DNA of 64,000 nt from JAAYZX01 sp040770645 (GTDB taxonomy: Bacteria > Actinomycetota > Thermoleophilia > RBG-16-64-13): the NCBI GenBank assembly GCA_040770645.1, contig JAXGIS010000005.1, forward strand, positions 57,381-121,380, read 5' to 3'. Under the pieces are notes generated by a model. It was not told the DNA's origin. It searched no databases and saw only the letters and a list, made by a program, of their open reading frames with translations. Within the stretch, counting starts at the first letter, position 1, and each line of letters begins with the position of its first letter. The position numbers were made by a program, and so were the translations under genes. Below are positions 7,564 to 17,165 of the stretch, piece by piece.

Positions 7564-10009
7564 GAGTCTGAGCCAAGGTCGCGGCGCCCTCCTCGCTCTG
7601 CGCTTCCGCGTACACGTGAAATAGGGGGGTCATCGGCGTCAGGGAGTATTTGTACCCAGGTTCGGGGGCCCAAAGGTGACCTTCACTCCGTCCACCAGCG
7701 AGACACTCCTCGTTTCGGTAGTGCTCCACCGTCAAGCGCATCACGGTACCCTTGAGGTTCCAGGGACACTCCACAGGTACATGTGCCACATGAGACGGGG
7801 ATCTCTGCCACCAACTCTGAGAGGCGCTCCACACCGCTCGACACCAACTCCAAGACCTTACCGAACGCGTAAACGGCGTCCATGCTGGGTGAGAAGCGCG
7901 GAAGATGACTCCCCCCGCGGCGTCGCCCGCGAAGATGATGTCGGGCCTGGCTGCCTCTTCCATCAATGCGGCCGGAGCCACTTTGGTCCGCACCACCCGT
8001 GATCCGCTCTCCATGACCAGGTCCGCCACCTGATCCGTAACGTTCAACGGCAGGGCCACCACTCCCGGACCCAGTTCCCGGCACGCCTGCACGGCAAGGA
8101 GAGCCAGCAATACGTCCGGACGTACCACCCGGCCTTGTTCGTCCAGCACCGTCAGTCTCTCAGCTCCGGCATCGAACATGATGCCGAGGTCGGCTTCCAT
8201 AGATCTAACCTGGCGGGCGGTGTGCTCGAGCGCGTCACCTGATTCTATGCCGGCGGTCTTGCGGCGGCTGACCACCAACGCCTCGATCTCGAGTTGGTCT
8301 ATGAGACTGGAGAGCACGGCACCCGCGGCGGACTGGGCGTAGTCGACGGCCACTCGAAGACCGCGTCGGTTGAGGTCGCCCACGCGCCAGCCCTGGAGGC
8401 ATGCGGCCCGATAACCCTCAACGAGGCGTGCCGGATAGGAGATGGCACCAATCTCGTCCAGGAAGGCTCTGCGGAAGTCCTCCCTGTGATAGTAATTCTC
8501 GATACTCCGCTCGCGTTTGTTGCTTATGGGCACGCCGGGTGGCTCTGAAAACAGGATCTCAACAGCTTCCGCATCCTCCGGACACATGCGCACGTGGATA
8601 CCCCCAGCCGCATTGCCTCCCTGCAGCATGAAGCGGTTGACGGCCACGGGTACTACTTCGAGGTCAAGGACTGAGATGCCCGCCGAGTTCAATCCTGCAA
8701 TCACGGATCTTTTGAGCACCCTACTGGCGGGGTGACTGTCACGGCTGGTGGCCACAAAGGACCCCTTGGTCAGGATGGTCCCGTACGACATGGCCAACCG
8801 CATGGCCATCTCGGGCGTGATGTCGACATTGACCAGACCCCGCACACCATTCTGGCCGAATAGAGCACTGGCGCCCTTGGTCTCCCAGATGAGGCTGGAG
8901 TTGACGGTGGACCCGGGATCGATAGTCTTGTGGGGGTAGACCTTGACCGCGTTGCCCACCATCGCGTTCTCGCCGACAGAGCACCGGTCGCCAATGACCG
9001 CTCCCTCGGCCACCACAGCATTCTGCCGTATGTCGACCGAGGTACCCAGGACGGCGCCGCTCACTCGAGCGCCGGCCGCCACGTACGAGTTGTCGCCGAT
9101 GACCGAGCCCATCACCGTGGCTCCGCGCTTCACCACCACGTTGTTGCCGAGTACGACATGCGGTCCCAGCACCGCACCCGATTCCACACGCGCGTAATTC
9201 CCGATCAGGGCCGGCCCGGTGACTTCATCGAGTGAATCCAGCGCTACGCCCTCCCCCACCCAGATGTTGCCGCGCAGCCTCACGCCGGGGAGTTGGAGTC
9301 TGATATGACCGTCGAGAGCATCACGGTTGGCCTGCAGGAACTGCTCCAGACTGCCGATGTCCTGCCAGTAGCCATCGAGGACGCAGCCGTAGAGAGGCTT
9401 GCGCATCTCGAAGAGTTTGGGGAAGAGTTCGTGACTGAAGTCGTAAGGGACGCCCGCTGGTATGTGGTCCAGCACCTCGGGCTCCATGACGTAGATGCCG
9501 GTGTTGATGGTGTCGGAGAAGACCTGGCCCCATCCCGGTTTTTCCAGGAAGCGCTCGATGCGCCCGTCCTCGTCCACTATGACTACACCGAACTCCAGTG
9601 GGTTGTCCACGCTCTTGAGTGCAATGGTGACCATGGCTTCGCGTTGCCGATGGAAATCGATCACAGTGGAGAGATCGAAGTCGGTCAACGAGTCGCCGGA
9701 GATGATCACGAAAGTGTCGTCGAGAACGGAGGCAGCGTTCTTGACCGAGCCCGCAGTGCCGAGCGGGCTCTCTTCAACGGCATATTCGATGCTCATGCCC
9801 AAGGCCGACCCGTCCCCAAAGTGCGCCCGGATCACTTCGGACATGAAGGCGACGGTCATGACCACATGTTCAATTCCGTGTCGATGGAGAAGATCGAGTA
9901 TGTGTTCGGCCGTGGGCTTATTGCCCACGGCCACCATCGGTTTGGGAACGTTGGAGGTAAGTGGACGGAGTCTCGTCCCCTGACCTCCAGCCATGACGAC
10001 GGCTTTCAC
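7514..10009 (-). CDS. Sugar-1-phosphate guanylyltransferase fused to a degenerate phosphomannomutase-like domain
   Basis: The 831-residue protein has a nucleotidyltransferase domain (1-235) with GGQGTRLRPLT, GDSLTD and FLEKP. A left-handed beta helix (about 245-360, hexapeptide repeats) and a phosphohexomutase-fold domain (about 375-830) follow. The first domain should make GDP-mannose or a similar nucleotide sugar. The mutase domain lacks both key loops: the phosphoserine loop is GGNAAGGIHVR instead of TASHNP, and the metal loop is DAGAER instead of DGDADR. Two compensating frame changes, near 7905 and 7800, scramble about 40 residues; the alternate frame restores FSPSMDAVYAFGKVLELVSS. The start is GTG with GGGGAGGGCGGA. 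A nucleotide-sugar supply for envelope polymers is likely, and the mutase domain is probably not catalytic. Confidence 0.88.
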   Translation of the reverse strand: MKAVVMAGGQGTRLRPLTSNVPKPMVAVGNKPTAEHILDLLHRHGIEHVVMTVAFMSEVIRAHFGDGSALGMSIEYAVEESPLGTAGSVKNAASVLDDTFVIISGDSLTDFDLSTVIDFHRQREAMVTIALKSVDNPLEFGVVIVDEDGRIERFLEKPGWGQVFSDTINTGIYVMEPEVLDHIPAGVPYDFSHELFPKLFEMRKPLYGCVLDGYWQDIGSLEQFLQANRDALDGHIRLQLPGVRLRGNIWVGEGVALDSLDEVTGPALIGNYARVESGAVLGPHVVLGNNVVVKRGATVMGSVIGDNSYVAAGARVSGAVLGTSVDIRQNAVVAEGAVIGDRCSVGENAMVGNAVKVYPHKTIDPGSTVNSSLIWETKGASALFGQNGVRGLVNVDITPEMAMRLAMSYGTILTKGSFVATSRDSHPASRVLKRSVIAGLNSAGISVLDLEVVPVAVNRFMLQGGNAAGGIHVRMCPEDAEAVEILFSEPPGVPISNKRERSIENYYHREDFRRAFLDEIGAISYPARLVEGYRAACLQGWRVGDLNRRGLRVAVDYAQSAAGAVLSSLIDQLEIEALVVSRRKTAGIESGDALEHTARQVRSMEADLGIMFDAGAERLTVLDEQGRVVRPDVLLALLAVQACRELGPGVVALPLNVTDQVADLVMESGSRVVRTKVAPAALMEEAARPDIIFAGDAAGGVIFRASHPAWTPFTRSVRSWSWCRAVWSASQSWWQRSPSHVAHVPVECPWNLKGTVMRLTVEHYRNEECLAGGRSEGHLWAPEPGYKYSLTPMTPLFHVYAEAQSEEGAATLAQTHAQRLEALIAERSSDE

Positions 10010-10212
10010 TCCGCCCTCCCCTCTCGCGGCACCCTTACTTGACTACTCCTCAGATTACCCGACTTGGGCGCCGGGGGACACAACCTCGAGGCCGGAAGAG
10101 GCAGAAGGCCGGTTCTGACGCCGGCCGGAAGGGCTTGCGGCACGCAAGAACCACACATGGAGACACGGTTGGGAACCGTCCGGCGGAGGCGGGTCAGGAT
10201 GCGGATACAAAC
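10010..10212. other. Intergenic spacer with several small inverted repeats
   Basis: The gap between the nucleotidyltransferase start and the tRNA-Pro terminator holds no supported gene. It contains three short perfect hairpins: GGCCGG...CCGGCC (10107-10126), CTTGCG-gca-CGCAAG (10134-10148) and ACGGTT-ggg-AACCGT (10165-10179). None is followed by a T run on either strand. I see no convincing promoter. Confidence 0.4.
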
Positions 10213-10238
10213 AAAGCCCCGCATTTGCAGGGCTTTTC
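10213..10238 (-). terminator. Intrinsic terminator after tRNA-Pro
   Basis: AAAGCCC and GGGCTTT arms flank a short GC-paired centre, giving a stem-loop four bases beyond the tRNA 3' end. On the minus strand the stem is followed by TTTGTTTG, as in a rho-independent terminator. The plus-strand side also carries TTTT, so it could work in both directions. Confidence 0.75.
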
Positions 10239-10241
10239 AAG

Positions 10242-10315
10242 TCGGGACGGCCGGATTTGAACCGGCGACCTTCCGGCCCCCAGCCGGATGCGCTACCAGG
10301 CTACGCCACGTCCCG
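10242..10315 (-). tRNA. tRNA-Pro (GGG)
   Basis: A complete cloverleaf is present on the minus strand. It has a seven-base-pair acceptor (CGGGACG on the plus strand pairs with CGTCCCG), a D arm with AGCCTGGTAGC, an anticodon stem TCCGG/CCGGA with loop CTGGGGG, and a T arm with GGTTCAAATCC. The anticodon is GGG, reading CCC and CCU proline codons. The 3' CCA is not encoded, so it depends on a CCA-adding enzyme; a candidate lies at 23-26 kb. A terminator follows immediately, so the tRNA is probably a single-gene unit. Confidence 0.96.
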
Positions 10316-10402
10316 ACGCAGTGCGCAGTATAGCACGCCGTTGCTCCATTTCTGGGTGGCGTGTGGCGGGTGGCCGGTTTGCGGTCTTGCCACCCACCCC
10401 GC

Positions 10403-11420
10403 TCACTCGGCTTTGGGCCGGCGGCCCATAAGGTCCTGCACGGCTTGGCGGATCTCTTTACCCTCATAGATCAGGGCCACGACATTCTCCGTGATGGGCA
10501 TGTCGCAACCCAGATCGCGGGCCAAGCCCCACACCGCCGGTGCGGCCGTCAAGCCTTCTGCAACCATGCCCATCTGCAACTCGATCTCACCTGGTGAGTG
10601 TCCCTTGGCCAAGAGCTCCCCGGCCAACCGATTGCGGGAGTGCCTCGAAGTGCACGTGGCCACGAGATCACCCATTCCGGCAAGCCCGGAGAAGGTGGCC
10701 TGATCTGCGCCCACCGCACCCCAGCCTGGCCATCTCGGCGAGACCACGGGTCATGAGTGCTGCCCAGGTGTTATCTCCGAAACCGAGACCGTCGGCGGCT
10801 CCCGTGGCCCAGCGCAATCACGTTCTTGACCGATGCTGCGATCTCGACTCCCACCAGGTCGGTGTTGACGTAGGCCCGGAACCGCTCGTCACTCACCAGC
10901 TCTTGCAGTTCACGCAAACTGGATGTCGCGCGAAGCCGCGACTGTGGCCGTGGGCATATCCAGCGATACCTCTTCTGCATGATTCGGCCCCGAGAGGACG
11001 GCCACCCTCGGGGATAAGCCCTCCATGCCTTCCTCCAACACCACGCTCAAGCGGCGCAGGGTTCCCGGTTCCAGACCTTTGGTGAGACTGAGTATGCCGA
11101 CGCCGTGAGCGAGTCGAATCGCAGCGACTCCACGGTGGCGGCGTGGGCTCGGCTGGGTATCGCCAGCACCACGAGGTTGGACTGCGAGAAATCGAATGCA
11201 TTATATGTATCGATGCGGAGCGATGGGGGCAGTGCCACTGTGCGGAGGTACTCCGGGTTGCGCCTCTGCACGGTCATGAGGTGCGCATGATCGCTTCGGC
11301 GCGAGAGCAGCGTGGTGGAGATACCCCGTAAAGCCAAATGGCGGGCGAACGCCGTCCCCCAACTGCCCGCTCCCACCACGCAACTCGCGTACGCCCCTCG
11401 GTCCCCTTCGGGGTGGGGGC
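10403..11420 (-). CDS. gpsA: Glycerol-3-phosphate dehydrogenase [NAD(P)+] (frameshifted)
   Basis: GpsA reduces dihydroxyacetone phosphate to sn-glycerol-3-phosphate for phospholipid synthesis. Three frames together give the whole protein. The N-terminal piece has the Rossmann motif VGAGSWGTAFARHLA, with RNPEYL and LVVLAIPSRAH. The middle has RFRAYVNTDLVGVEIAASVKNVIALGHG, with the catalytic Lys in SVKN. The C-terminal piece has SGLAGMGDLVATCTSRHSRNR and EGLTAAPAVWGLARDLGCDMPI. Frame changes occur near 11060-11100, 10920-10980, 10740-10790 and probably at the start near 11385. The exact start is unresolved. plsY follows upstream on the same strand, so GpsA and PlsY supply and use the same metabolite. 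Confidence 0.85.
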
Positions 11421-11542
11421 GGCATTTAGCGTCAACTGGATCCCACGGGGTGCGACACGTTTGGATTCTCTCCTGGGCGCGGGGGTGGAGCGGGGTGGCG
11501 TACGGGGTGCGGGCGAACCGGTGGCAGAAGCCTGTGAGTCCG

Positions 11543-12256
11543 TCACTTCCGGCGGGGCCGTGTCCGGGGCGGGGGCATCCACCGTTGCGCGGTGGCATTG
11601 CCTGCCGCCCCCGAAGTCTCTTCGTTGTCTGCCCCGTCGCCAGGCCGTTTTGTCTTCCACGGCCACTCCAGCCGTGGCTCCTTACCTGTAACGATGCGCT
11701 TCAGGTTCCCGCGATGGGCATAGAAGATGATGATTGCAGCGCAGAATGATAACGCCATGTACGGCCAAGGCTGCCTACCCACCAATGTGGTAGCCACGAA
11801 CACCAGCGTGGCGAACAGCGATCCCACCGATACGATTCTGGTGAGGAGGATCATCACGGTGAAGCCGAGGACGACGATCAGGCTGCTGACCGGCATGAGG
11901 CCGATGATGACGCCTGCAGTGGTGGCGATACCCTTCCCTCCCCTCCCCCGCAGGAAGACGGACCAGTTGTGGCCGACTATGGCTGCCAGGCCCACTCCCA
12001 CGCTGGCCAGAGGGCCGAAAGCGAGCCAGCGGCACACCAGGATGGGAAGCAACCCCTTCAGTATGTCGCTCACAAGCACAACGATTCCCAGCTTCACGCC
12101 CAGCACGCGGAAGGCATTCGTGGTGCCGGGGTTGCCGCTGCCGTGCTCACGAACGTCAATATGCCTGACGAGCTTGCCCAGGAAGACGCTGGGTGAGACT
12201 GAGCCAAGGAGGTAGGAGCCAACCACGACGCCCGCGATCAGCCACGGATTCGCCAT
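11543..12256 (-). CDS. plsY: Acyl-phosphate:glycerol-3-phosphate acyltransferase
   Basis: PlsY is an integral membrane enzyme that acylates glycerol-3-phosphate using acyl-phosphate. The three family motifs are present: GSYLLGSVSPSVFLGKL, HGSGNPGTTNAFRVLG and GHNWSVFLRGRGGKGIAT. Five to six hydrophobic segments span residues 5-190. The normal protein ends near residue 200; here about 37 residues of low-complexity proline/arginine tail follow EWPWKTK, which may be real or read-through from a frame error. The start overlaps the end of der by 19 bases. Confidence 0.93.
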   Translation of the reverse strand: MANPWLIAGVVVGSYLLGSVSPSVFLGKLVRHIDVREHGSGNPGTTNAFRVLGVKLGIVVLVSDILKGLLPILVCRWLAFGPLASVGVGLAAIVGHNWSVFLRGRGGKGIATTAGVIIGLMPVSSLIVVLGFTVMILLTRIVSVGSLFATLVFVATTLVGRQPWPYMALSFCAAIIIFYAHRGNLKRIVTGKEPRLEWPWKTKRPGDGADNEETSGAAGNATAQRWMPPPRTRPRRK

Positions 12257-13572
12257 GAGTATCGCTCCTCCTTCCCCTGGAAATCAACGATCACAGGAAT
12301 CCCGGCAAGCCCGAACTCTTGGCGGAGCCGGTTCTCAAAATAATACGCGAATGACCGCGTGATAAGGGCGCGGCTGTTGACCATGGCTTTGAAACGTGGA
12401 GGGCAAGCGTCGTACTGGACCACGTAGAAGACCTTGAGGCTCTTGCCGGACCGCTGTGGGAATGCCGTCCGCGATCGAAGGGCTCGTAGCCACTGGTTCA
12501 GAGCCGGGGTGGGAATCCGCATGCTGTAGCGCTCATAGAGGTCCATGACCAGGGGAAGCACACGAGCGAGGTTCTTCCCCGTGAGGCAGGATATGGTCAG
12601 GCAGGGCGGGCGCATCTGCACCTTGGTCGCCACTCGCTCGATGGCCTTCTCCAGATCCATGTCGGCCACGTCCCATTTATTGAAGAGCATCGCTGTGGCG
12701 CAACCTGCACGTTGCACCTCATAGGCCACTTGAAGATCGAGATCCACAAGTCCCTCCGAGGCATCCACCATCACCAACGCTACGTCCGATCGCCGAAGAG
12801 CGTTCATGGTGCGCACGGAACTGTAGTACTCGAGAGACTCGCCTGTGCGCCGCGACGGGCGGCGGAGGCCGGCAGTGTCGACCAAGTTGATGGGTCGGCC
12901 TCGGAAGAGCAACGATGTGTCGATGGCATCGCGCGTGGTGCCCGGGATGGGCGAGACGATGACGCGCTCACTGCCCAAGAGCGCGTTCAGCAACGAACTC
13001 TTGCCTACGTTGGGTCTTCCCACGATGGCCACGTTTATAGGTTCCTGGGTGGGGGCGGCTTGTTCCGAGGCCTCGGGAAGAGCCGCGACCACCAGATCCA
13101 GAAGATCGCCCAGTCCAAGCCCGTGTTCGGCCGAAATGGCGAGGGGCTCACCTAGGCCCAGCTCCCAGAACTCGTGGATACGCTCGGCGGCCGAATGGGC
13201 ATCTATCTTGTTGACGGCCAGCACCACGGGGGTGGACGTGCGCCGCAGAGTCTTGGCGATCTCGACTTCATCCGGGCCCACCCCAATACGACCATCTACG
13301 AGGAACACCACCACGTCTGCTTCGTCTATGGCGGCGGCCGCTTGCGCGCGCACAAGATCAGCCATAAGCTCAGTTGAGCGCGTGTCTATGCCGCCGGTGT
13401 CCACCACGAGGAACTCGCGTCCACCCCATTCAGCCACACCTTCTTTGCGGTCACGTGTCACCCCGGACTCGGGAGCCACCACGGCTTCTCTGGTTCCGGT
13501 GAGGCGATTGAAGAGTGTGGACTTCCCTACGTTGGGATAACCTGCGATGACGACTCGAGGCAGCGTTGTCAT
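12238..13572 (-). CDS. der: Ribosome biogenesis GTPase Der (EngA)
   Basis: Der is a double GTPase needed for 50S subunit assembly. The 444-residue protein has two G domains, each with P-loop (GYPNVGKST at 10-18 and GRPNVGKSS near 183), DTGG or DTAG switch 2, and NKID or NKWD guanine motifs. A C-terminal KH-like domain with the NSRALITRSFAYYFENRLR segment follows. The length is normal and the frame is intact. The gene starts at ATG 13572 overlapping the ispH stop by four bases, continuing a translationally coupled series ispH-der-plsY. Confidence 0.97.
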   Translation of the reverse strand: MTTLPRVVIAGYPNVGKSTLFNRLTGTREAVVAPESGVTRDRKEGVAEWGGREFLVVDTGGIDTRSTELMADLVRAQAAAAIDEADVVVFLVDGRIGVGPDEVEIAKTLRRTSTPVVLAVNKIDAHSAAERIHEFWELGLGEPLAISAEHGLGLGDLLDLVVAALPEASEQAAPTQEPINVAIVGRPNVGKSSLLNALLGSERVIVSPIPGTTRDAIDTSLLFRGRPINLVDTAGLRRPSRRTGESLEYYSSVRTMNALRRSDVALVMVDASEGLVDLDLQVAYEVQRAGCATAMLFNKWDVADMDLEKAIERVATKVQMRPPCLTISCLTGKNLARVLPLVMDLYERYSMRIPTPALNQWLRALRSRTAFPQRSGKSLKVFYVVQYDACPPRFKAMVNSRALITRSFAYYFENRLRQEFGLAGIPVIVDFQGKEERYSWRIRG

Positions 13573-14477
13573 GTGCCGGGCTTTCTTGGGGCGTCATGAT
13601 CCGACTGCTGGGCGATTTGGCGGATGCGCGCCGCAACAGCCTCAATTTGATCCGGTGGCGTAGACGCTCCCGCAGTAATGCCTACCGAGTTGGCGTTATG
13701 CAGCCACTCCGCTTGGATCTCCGCTGCAGCTTCCACGTGGAAGGTGCGCGGTTGGACCGCAGCGCACAGTTCAGCCAGGCGGGTGGTGTTGCCGGAATTG
13801 CGGCCGCCGATCACAATGACTACGTCTACGGACTTGGCAGTGGAGACGGCGGAGGTCTGACGTTGCTCGGTGGCGCTGCAAATGGTGTTGAACACCTGTA
13901 ACTCGCGCACGCGCGGGGCAAGCGCGGCTACGAGCGCCGCCAAGCGCTCGGGGGGTTGTGTGGTCTGTACCACCACCCCCACCTTGGACCGTACGATCTC
14001 CGCCGGTAGGTCCTCGGGGCCCTCCACCACCAAAGCATCGCGGCCCGCGTATGAGCGGATGCCCATGACTTCCGGATGTTCCGGCTCCCCCAAGATGACA
14101 ACGAGGTAGCCCTGGTCACGTAATCGCTTGGCCTTCTCCTGTGCCGACTTGACGAAGGTGCACGTTGCGTCTACCAGATTCACCGCCCGGGCAGCCAGAG
14201 CATCGGTTACTTCGTGTTCGACACCGTGCGAACGAATGATGACAGTTCCCCCGTTTACTTCCGCCGGGTTGTCGATCACGGCGATCCCCTGGCGGGCGAG
14301 GTCTTCGATGACGCCGGGGTTGTGGATCAGCGGCCCCAGACTGCGCACCGGCGCCGGCGCGGACTCCGCCGCGCGCCGTGCGATCTCGAGTGCCCTCTCG
14401 ACACCCCAGCAGAAGCCGGCATGCTCGGATACTCTGATGTCCACGGACTTCACCTGCTCTGCCCCCGGATCGCTCAT
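13569..14477 (-). CDS. ispH: 4-hydroxy-3-methylbut-2-enyl diphosphate reductase
   Basis: IspH performs the last step of the non-mevalonate isoprenoid pathway, making isopentenyl and dimethylallyl diphosphate with a [4Fe-4S] cluster. The 302-residue protein from the ATG at 14477 shows the cluster cysteines in AGFCWGV, DATCTFV and NTICSATEQRQ, the substrate motifs LGPLIHNP and IIRSHG, and VGITAGASTPP at the C-terminus. The ATG overlaps the plsC stop (ATGA). Dxs, the first enzyme of the same pathway, is encoded at 37-39 kb. A longer upstream reading frame is the plsC region and not part of the protein. Confidence 0.96.
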   Translation of the reverse strand: MSDPGAEQVKSVDIRVSEHAGFCWGVERALEIARRAAESAPAPVRSLGPLIHNPGVIEDLARQGIAVIDNPAEVNGGTVIIRSHGVEHEVTDALAARAVNLVDATCTFVKSAQEKAKRLRDQGYLVVILGEPEHPEVMGIRSYAGRDALVVEGPEDLPAEIVRSKVGVVVQTTQPPERLAALVAALAPRVRELQVFNTICSATEQRQTSAVSTAKSVDVVIVIGGRNSGNTTRLAELCAAVQPRTFHVEAAAEIQAEWLHNANSVGITAGASTPPDQIEAVAARIRQIAQQSDHDAPRKPGT

Positions 14478-15121
14478 CGCCCGGACTCCAGCGGTTGCCA
14501 TTCCTGTCCCAACAGGGAAGCGAGGGCGAGCATGATCCGCCGGCTGATGACGCGGTTGCGCTCTGATTTGGTCACTCCTGCCACGTCGGTGCTGACGGGA
14601 GGCCCGAATTTCACTGTGACGCGGGGGAAGAGACGTCGTTGGGGTCCGGACAGGCGGTTGGTCCCCGTGATGACCACCGGAATGGTCACCACGCCGGGGC
14701 GGGAGGAGAACAACCCCACCCCGGGTGCGGGTTGCCCCAGTCTGCCGCTGCGCTGACGATGACCCTCGGGGAAGATGCCCAACACAGCGCCCGAGTCCAG
14801 GATGTTCAGCCCGGCTCGAACCGATTCCCTGTCCGCCTCGCCTCGTCGCACCGGGAAGGCTCCCAGCCGCTCCACCAATCGCCCCAGCAGCCTGCTCTTC
14901 CAAAGCTCCGATTTTGCCATCCAGTGTATCTGTCTGGGGCAGGCCGCTCCCACGAAGATGGGATCCACGTTTGACATGTGGTTACTGGCCACCACCACCG
15001 GCCCTTCAGGGGGCACGTGCTCGGTACCTTCCACTTTCATGCCGAAGAGCATCCGCAACAATGCGGGCAACCAGAAGCGTATGAAGCGGTAGGCTGGGGT
15101 ATCCAACGGAGATCTCAGCAC
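14474..15121 (-). CDS. plsC: 1-acyl-sn-glycerol-3-phosphate acyltransferase
   Basis: PlsC makes phosphatidic acid from lysophosphatidic acid. The protein shows the acyltransferase motifs NHMSNVDP (HX4D), the GAFPVRRG segment, FPEGHRQRSGRL and VPVVITGTN (as IPVVITGTN). I place the start at GTG 15121, which overlaps the cmk stop and follows GGCGGGAG; a GTG ten codons upstream is possible. A hydrophobic N-terminal helix (FIRFWLPALLRMLFGM) suggests membrane association. The order cmk-plsC-ispH-der is typical of actinobacteria and related lineages. Confidence 0.93.
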   Translation of the reverse strand: MLRSPLDTPAYRFIRFWLPALLRMLFGMKVEGTEHVPPEGPVVVASNHMSNVDPIFVGAACPRQIHWMAKSELWKSRLLGRLVERLGAFPVRRGEADRESVRAGLNILDSGAVLGIFPEGHRQRSGRLGQPAPGVGLFSSRPGVVTIPVVITGTNRLSGPQRRLFPRVTVKFGPPVSTDVAGVTKSERNRVISRRIMLALASLLGQEWQPLESGR

Positions 15122-15796
15122 CGCGCTCCCGCCTTTGCTGCCAGCGCACACACCCTGCTCACTACCTCATCGATCGTCAGGGCTGTGGTATCGATCTCCC
15201 AAGCATCCTGGGCCTTGAGCAACGGCGCCTGCGCGCGCGACGAGTCCAGCGCGTCGCGGCGCTCTATGTCGCGCTCCACTTCGTCGGGTGCGAGGTTGAT
15301 GCCCTGTTGTACCAATTGCCCTCGACGCCGTTTGGCCCGCTCCGTCACGGACGCGGTGAGAAACACCTTGGTCTCCGCTTGGGGGAACACCACTGTGCCG
15401 ATATCCCTGCCCTCGAGTACGGCATCGCGACCGTCGGCGGAAGGCGTTGGATGGCGGTCATGGCTTGGCGCACCTGGGGATGAGCGGACACCGCAGATAC
15501 GGCATCGGTCACGGATACAGTGCGTATGTCCTCGCTGGCATCTCGGCCGTCCATTTGTACGCGGCTGGCTCTGACCCGTGGGTTCGCCGGCCGGCATCCA
15601 GCTGGAGGTTCAGGGAACGAGCCAACTCACCCAAGGTTGAACCGTCGGTGATGTCCACGCCTCGCTCCAGGGCGGCGAGCGTAACGGCGCGGTACATGGC
15701 CCCGGTATCGATGTAGGTGAACCCGAGGCGCTCAGCAACCAATCTGGCAACCGTGCTCTTACCTGAACCGGCCGGGCCGTCGATGGCAATGACCAA
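15115..15796 (-). CDS. cmk: Cytidylate kinase (frameshifted)
   Basis: Cmk phosphorylates CMP and dCMP. The N-terminal piece has the P-loop IDGPAGSGKSTVARLVAERL and YIDTGAMYRAVTLAAL. The centre, in a second frame, has QMDGRDASEDIRTVSVTDAVS and HPQVRQAM. The C-terminal piece has VLEGRDIGTVVFPQAETKVF and an arginine-rich lid (RAKRRRGQL). Frame changes lie near 15560-15600 and 15435. The likely start is TTG 15796, four bases after the aroA stop. Stop TGA overlaps the plsC GTG. Confidence 0.88.
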
Positions 15797-15800
15797 CTTT

Positions 15801-17165
15801 TCACCCCTTCTCGCCGTGCAGCAACGCCTCAATGGTAGCAGTGAAGTCCGGATAGGAAACCGCCATGCAGGCCGTGTCGTCGATGCTCACCCCCGAACGG
15901 GAGGCCAGCCCGGCAACGGCTCCACCATAGCGAGTCGGTGATCGCCTTGTAGAAGACCTCGGCCGCCCTCCCACGGCTCAGGCGACCATGGATGTCGAGA
16001 CCGTCCTCGTGTTCCACTACCCTCACGCCCAAAGTACGCAGCAGTTGGGCGGTGGCGGCCAAGCGGTCACTCTCTTTCACGCAACTCCGCGGCACCGCGC
16101 AGCCGGATCGCGCCTTCGGCTCGGGCGGCGGCCAAAGCCCAGACGGGGATCTCGTCGATCGGTAGCGGGACACGATCGGCAGTGATGTCGGCGGCAGTGA
16201 GCAGTCCGTGTGTGGCCGTGATGCTGCCGATGGGCTCGGCGGAGGGGCGCCCGTCAGCGCACGGACAAATCCGCTCCCATATCCACAGCGCAGAGCATCG
16301 AGCAGGCCGGTGCGGGTTGGGTTCAACCCCACGCCCGTCACGGTGAGCTGAGAGCCGGGGACTAGTAGCGCGGCCACGAGCAGGAACGCCGCCGAGCTGA
16401 TATCTCCCGGTATAGAAATGGAATCAAAGCACAGGTCTGTGGAAAGAGGAGTGACGTGGATCACTCCCGGACCCAGCGAGTTCCCTTCGCGTTCTATCTT
16501 TCCGCCGGCGAAGCGCACTATCGTCTCGGTGTGGTCGCGGGAAGGACCAGGCTCCTCTATGAACGTATGGCCATCGGCACGAAGCCCGGCCAAGATGATG
16601 CAGGATTTGACCTGCGCCGAGGCCACCTCCATGCGATAGCGAATCCACTTTCAACCTTCCCCCCTTGATAACCATGGGCGGCAGGCGATCGCCATCGCGA
16701 CCGGATACGTGGGCTCCCATGAGTCTCAGCGGCTCAATCACGCGGGCCATGGGCCGACGACGTATGCTCGCGTCTCCAGTGAGTATAGAGAAAGGGACAA
16801 GAGGCTAGGATTCCCGGCAGCAGCCGGATCAAAGTCCCCGCATTGGCCACATCCACAACGTCCTCGGGCTCACGGAGCCCATCCCAACCCACGCCGTTAC
16901 CACGAGGCGTTCGTTGGTCGATACCAGCTCTTCAACCGTCACGCCCAGCGCTCGTACCGCATGGACTGTGGCCATGGTGTCGGCAGAGCGCAGGAAGCCA
17001 TCCACCACCACGCACCCGCGGCCAGGGCGCCGAGGTATTGCCCGGTGCGACACCGGTTGTCCCCCGGAACCCGAACGGTGCCGCGGAGGGCTGAAGGCGC
17101 GGGTGCAAATAACCCCTGCCCCTCCGCGCTGGGCGAGGAGGAGCTCGGTCTCGGTGCGACCCCAT
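15801..17165 (-). CDS. aroA: 3-phosphoshikimate 1-carboxyvinyltransferase (EPSP synthase), multiply frameshifted
   Basis: AroA joins phosphoenolpyruvate to shikimate-3-phosphate. Recognisable pieces in order are LRGTVRVPGDK, SHRAI, RSADTMATVHAVRALGV, IEPLRLMGAHVSGRDGDRLPP, ASAQVKSCIILAGLRADG, EPGPSRDHTETI, ISIPGDISSAAFLLVAALLVPGS, CVKESDRLAATAQLLRTLGV, and finally SIDDTACMAVSYPDF. At least five frame changes (about 17060, 16900, 16630, 16250, 15930) are needed to join them. The ATG (17165) overlaps the tyrA stop, and the repaired stop is at 15801, four bases before cmk. All catalytic regions are present once repaired, so I read it as an intact gene with sequence errors, though decay cannot be excluded. 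Confidence 0.85.
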
